Below, in pieces: positions 61,571-64,000 of a DNA stretch of 64,000 nucleotides. The notes below the pieces were generated by a model, which was not told the DNA's origin, did not search any database, and saw nothing but the letters and a program-made list of their open reading frames with translations. The stretch lies in NCBI RefSeq assembly GCF_001632365.1, contig NW_024468570.1, positions 1 to 64,000 of the forward strand. Direction: 5' to 3'. How positions within the stretch are numbered: the stretch's first letter is position 1; each line of letters begins with the position of its first letter. A program made the position numbers and the translations under genes. The DNA is from Laetiporus sulphureus 93-53. Its lineage: Eukaryota > Basidiomycota > Agaricomycetes > Polyporales > Laetiporaceae.

Positions 61571-62107
61571 CAGATATCGAACCGCCCGTCCCGAATCGCT
61601 GTTCACAGTATTCAGTGCTCTTGGCGATTCACGCCGCCGCCTGCTGCGGCACTCGCGCATAGCTGGATATCTCTTCGCCTGCGGCCAGCTGGTCTGCCTC
61701 GGGTACATTCTTGGTTCCGAAAGAGGGCATGAAATATAGGTAGGTATCGAGCGGCCCGTGCCGATTGCGGCCGACACTTTGTAGAGCTTTTGGTGATCTA
61801 GGTTTGAACCTTCTGTGATACTCGTGCATAGCTCGATATATCTGCCTGTGTTTGGCTGGACTGGCTCCTCGGGCACATAGAGTTTCGGTAGGTATTGAGC
61901 GTTCTGTCCTGAATCGTAAACCATAGTTCACAGAACTCGTGGGTATCCAGGGTTTTGCTCCTTCCGTGATACTCATGCATAGCTCGATATCTCCACCTGT
62001 GGTTAGCTTGACTGGCTCCCGGAGAACATTGTTAGTTCGTAAAGGGCACCGATTTAGGTAAGTGTCGAGCGCTCCATTACGAACCACAATCTACGATCTA
62101 CAGGCTG
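61571..62107. repeat. Degenerate tandem repeat, about 150-170 bp period, three and a half units
   Basis: Units begin near 61571, 61738, 61889 and 62054 with variants of GGTAGGTATCGAGCG, and each carries a diverged GTGATACTCGTGCATAGCTCGATAT-like core followed by a CTGG(A/C)TGGCTC block. The copies differ by substitutions and small gaps. The apparent minus-strand open frames here are by-products of the repeat. It could be an old satellite or minisatellite, or part of a mobile element; no ends or target duplications were found. Confidence 0.7.
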
Positions 62108-64000
62108 GTGGCGGCTCTGTTCTTGCGTTCTGTGTCACGCACACACGGTTCAAATCTTTCCACCCCAGGAAGTTGAGCCGGCCTCATCGGTAACATCGCT
62201 CGAGAATGTGGTATAGTATCCGGTACTACACCAAGCGCCCGACCACCTCCACTTTTCAACTTTGCACATTCTGTCATGATGTTTTGTTCGTATCAGATCC
62301 ATTATGTGCAACAGGCACATTCTCAGCGTGAAACCTGACAGGCCTGATCCCCCGGAAGTCACACAAGCAGAAGCCGTCGACATCGGCGCTACTATCCGTG
62401 GAGAAGCCCGATCGGCTTGATGGTGCTCATGCCAACGTTAACTTACTGTGCAAAGCGCTGACGTCAATTCAGATGCGTCTCGTACACTCGTGAGTCCCAC
62501 CTTCGCTATATTAGTATAAAGGCAGTATACTCGCACGTTCAAGTTGGCATGCCCACTGTCACCTGCATCGCTCATTCTACTCGCCTGTCTCCGCCAAGAA
62601 TTGGGTATCTATTAGGTTTGTGAGTCATGCATCCTCTCGAGAATGCATGCGGCTGACTACTGCTTCGTGTATTAGGATCAGTGGTTCCTGAAGGCTTATC
62701 AGATAACGCAGACGCCCGTGTATTGGGGGTAATGGCAAACAAATTATTGGCAATTCTGCAGTGTGTCAGCCACTCTGCCACTCTGCGCAGGATGAACAAG
62801 ACCTTTCGGCTCACGAGGCATGACCAAGGACATGCATGTTGCATAGATGAGACGAATGCTCTGCTGGGAACCATAGTAAGGAAACATCGTAGACTAGTAT
62901 TGCACTCTGATCAGAAAGCTACTAGCTTCGCAGTGAACTCTCGTGGTATTACCACAATGCGCGGAGAACGCAGTACAATTACACTGCGCATTACACAGTA
63001 TACAATTTACGAGCTTCGAACAGACACGGAAGCACCCTGATGCCAACGAATTACGGCCACGAAGGCCGCATAATTGGGCGCCGCATCCAGACACCTGGTC
63101 GCCGTCTATGATGCACAGATGGCACTATCATGATGGCTGACTGGGAGGCTGTTCAACACACACACTGTTCTTCACACAGTGGTATACATCACTTGCTGGC
63201 CGAACGATCAAGCGACGGCACAAAGATCGTGCATAATCAGGAACATCATTATGCATCTGCCAAGCTACCTCATCCCCGACTCGACTGATCAAATGTTCTT
63301 GCATTCCTGTGAAAAGCTGTACCTCTTGCTGTGAACGTGTCGCACACTTACGGAAGCTTCTTCATGGCTCGCTCGATACCGAGCATAGGGTATGGGCGGG
63401 GCTTCGACAGTCAGCGCTCATCCAGGAGGATCGCAGTTGGATGTTTCATTACCGGAGCCAGTCTAGCGTCTGCTCACCTCACGTAGTATTACTCAAGGCG
63501 GCGACTCTGAGAACACACTGAAACACCACCCTCTGCGAGCCAGCTTCGAGTGCGCGTCATGTTTCCAGCGTTATCCGGAGGCGATGCTGGAGTGATCCGC
63601 ATTTTCTGCGGGTTACACGAAAGACACAAGCCGCGAGATGGGCTAGTGCGCACTTCTTGCGCCGGCAGGCTGCCTCAGAGTTTCATTTCGGGGATGTTCA
63701 TTGGGGCAAGGTTCGTCCTTGGCGTATTCGTATTTGCGTTCAACCTGCTGACCAGAACGCTCCTTTGGAGGTGTTTCTCTCATGCGCGCGGACATTGGAG
63801 CAAGGGCATATGCTAGAATGCAGGAACGCAAGTACATCACGTGGAGGCTTGAATGAAAGGTATAGCATGCTAGCTCCGCTCCATGCTGCGAAGAGCTCTG
63901 CTGTGGACCCGCAGTGGCGCATGGAGTACTTTACACTGCAATACCAATTCATGAATTGCTTGGACCGTTCAGGTGACGCGCTTGGGAGCAACAAGGCCGG
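62108..64000. other. Gene-poor sequence to the window end
   Basis: Short frames only, the longest 119 codons at 62681-63040 on the plus strand. No recognised motif, splice-supported model, tRNA or mobile element. A gene cut by the window edge cannot be excluded. Confidence 0.45.

Noticed and set aside
61629..62087. 152-codon minus-strand frame with repeated residues
   Set aside because: It is a by-product of the degenerate DNA tandem repeat. The frame shifts between repeat units, so it is not a repeat protein.
1..64000. CRISPR arrays, bacterial operons, tRNA or rRNA genes, intact transposons
   Set aside because: Looked for spacer-repeat patterns, cloverleaf-type B boxes, transposase or reverse transcriptase motifs and terminal repeats. 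None was convincing, and the genome is eukaryotic.

Overview
The window looks like nuclear DNA of a filamentous basidiomycete, probably an agaricomycete. The clues are genes broken by many short GT-AG introns (mostly 48-65 bp), a fatty acid synthase with beta and alpha halves fused in one reading frame, a P450 of basidiomycete type, and a Crinkler-headed kinase. Nothing here resembles a bacterial operon, CRISPR array, tRNA, rRNA or intact transposon. The exon models were built by hand. For nearly every gene the joined exons sum to a multiple of three and keep family motifs in frame across each junction, which is the main support for them.

Layout. 0-6 kb: the 3' end of a RUS/DUF647 gene, a four-exon beta-carbonic anhydrase, a decayed P450 copy and next to it an apparently intact nine-exon P450. 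6.5-19.4 kb: a 22-exon single-chain type I FAS (3,911 aa). 19.5-25.8 kb: an NMN adenylyltransferase-like gene convergent with FAS, the DEAD-box mRNA export helicase DBP5, a small NTF2-like orphan and a doubtful orphan exon. 25.8-29.5 kb: gene-poor. 29.5-38 kb: a dense housekeeping block holding VTC1, a Sis1-type J-protein, FRA10AC1, NDUFAF7 and eIF6, with two short divergent promoters. 38-42.2 kb: gene-poor, with three spliced exons of an unrecognised minus-strand gene. 42.3-48.8 kb: a 33-exon paladin-like protein with three phosphatase-like repeats. 49.3-53.4 kb: COQ9, then a Crinkler-header protein with a divergent kinase domain. 54-59.1 kb: a PMC1-type Ca2+-ATPase on the minus strand. 59.1-64 kb: no recognisable gene, but a degenerate tandem repeat at about 61.6-62.1 kb.

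How the genes relate. Most are independent housekeeping genes. FAS makes long-chain acyl-CoA from acetyl- and malonyl-CoA. The nearby carbonic anhydrase could supply bicarbonate for malonyl-CoA synthesis, but that link is inference. NDUFAF7 and COQ9 both serve the respiratory chain. VTC1 and the PMC1-type pump are both expected at the vacuole (polyphosphate and calcium storage). The paladin-like protein has phosphatase signatures of the inositol-phosphate phosphatase class.

The most unusual items are the Crinkler-header/kinase protein, the triple paladin with an 8-nt internal micro-exon, a GC-AG intron in NDUFAF7, very short first coding exons in COQ9 and eIF6, and the unidentified gene near 41 kb. 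I found no multi-gene system that I would call new.
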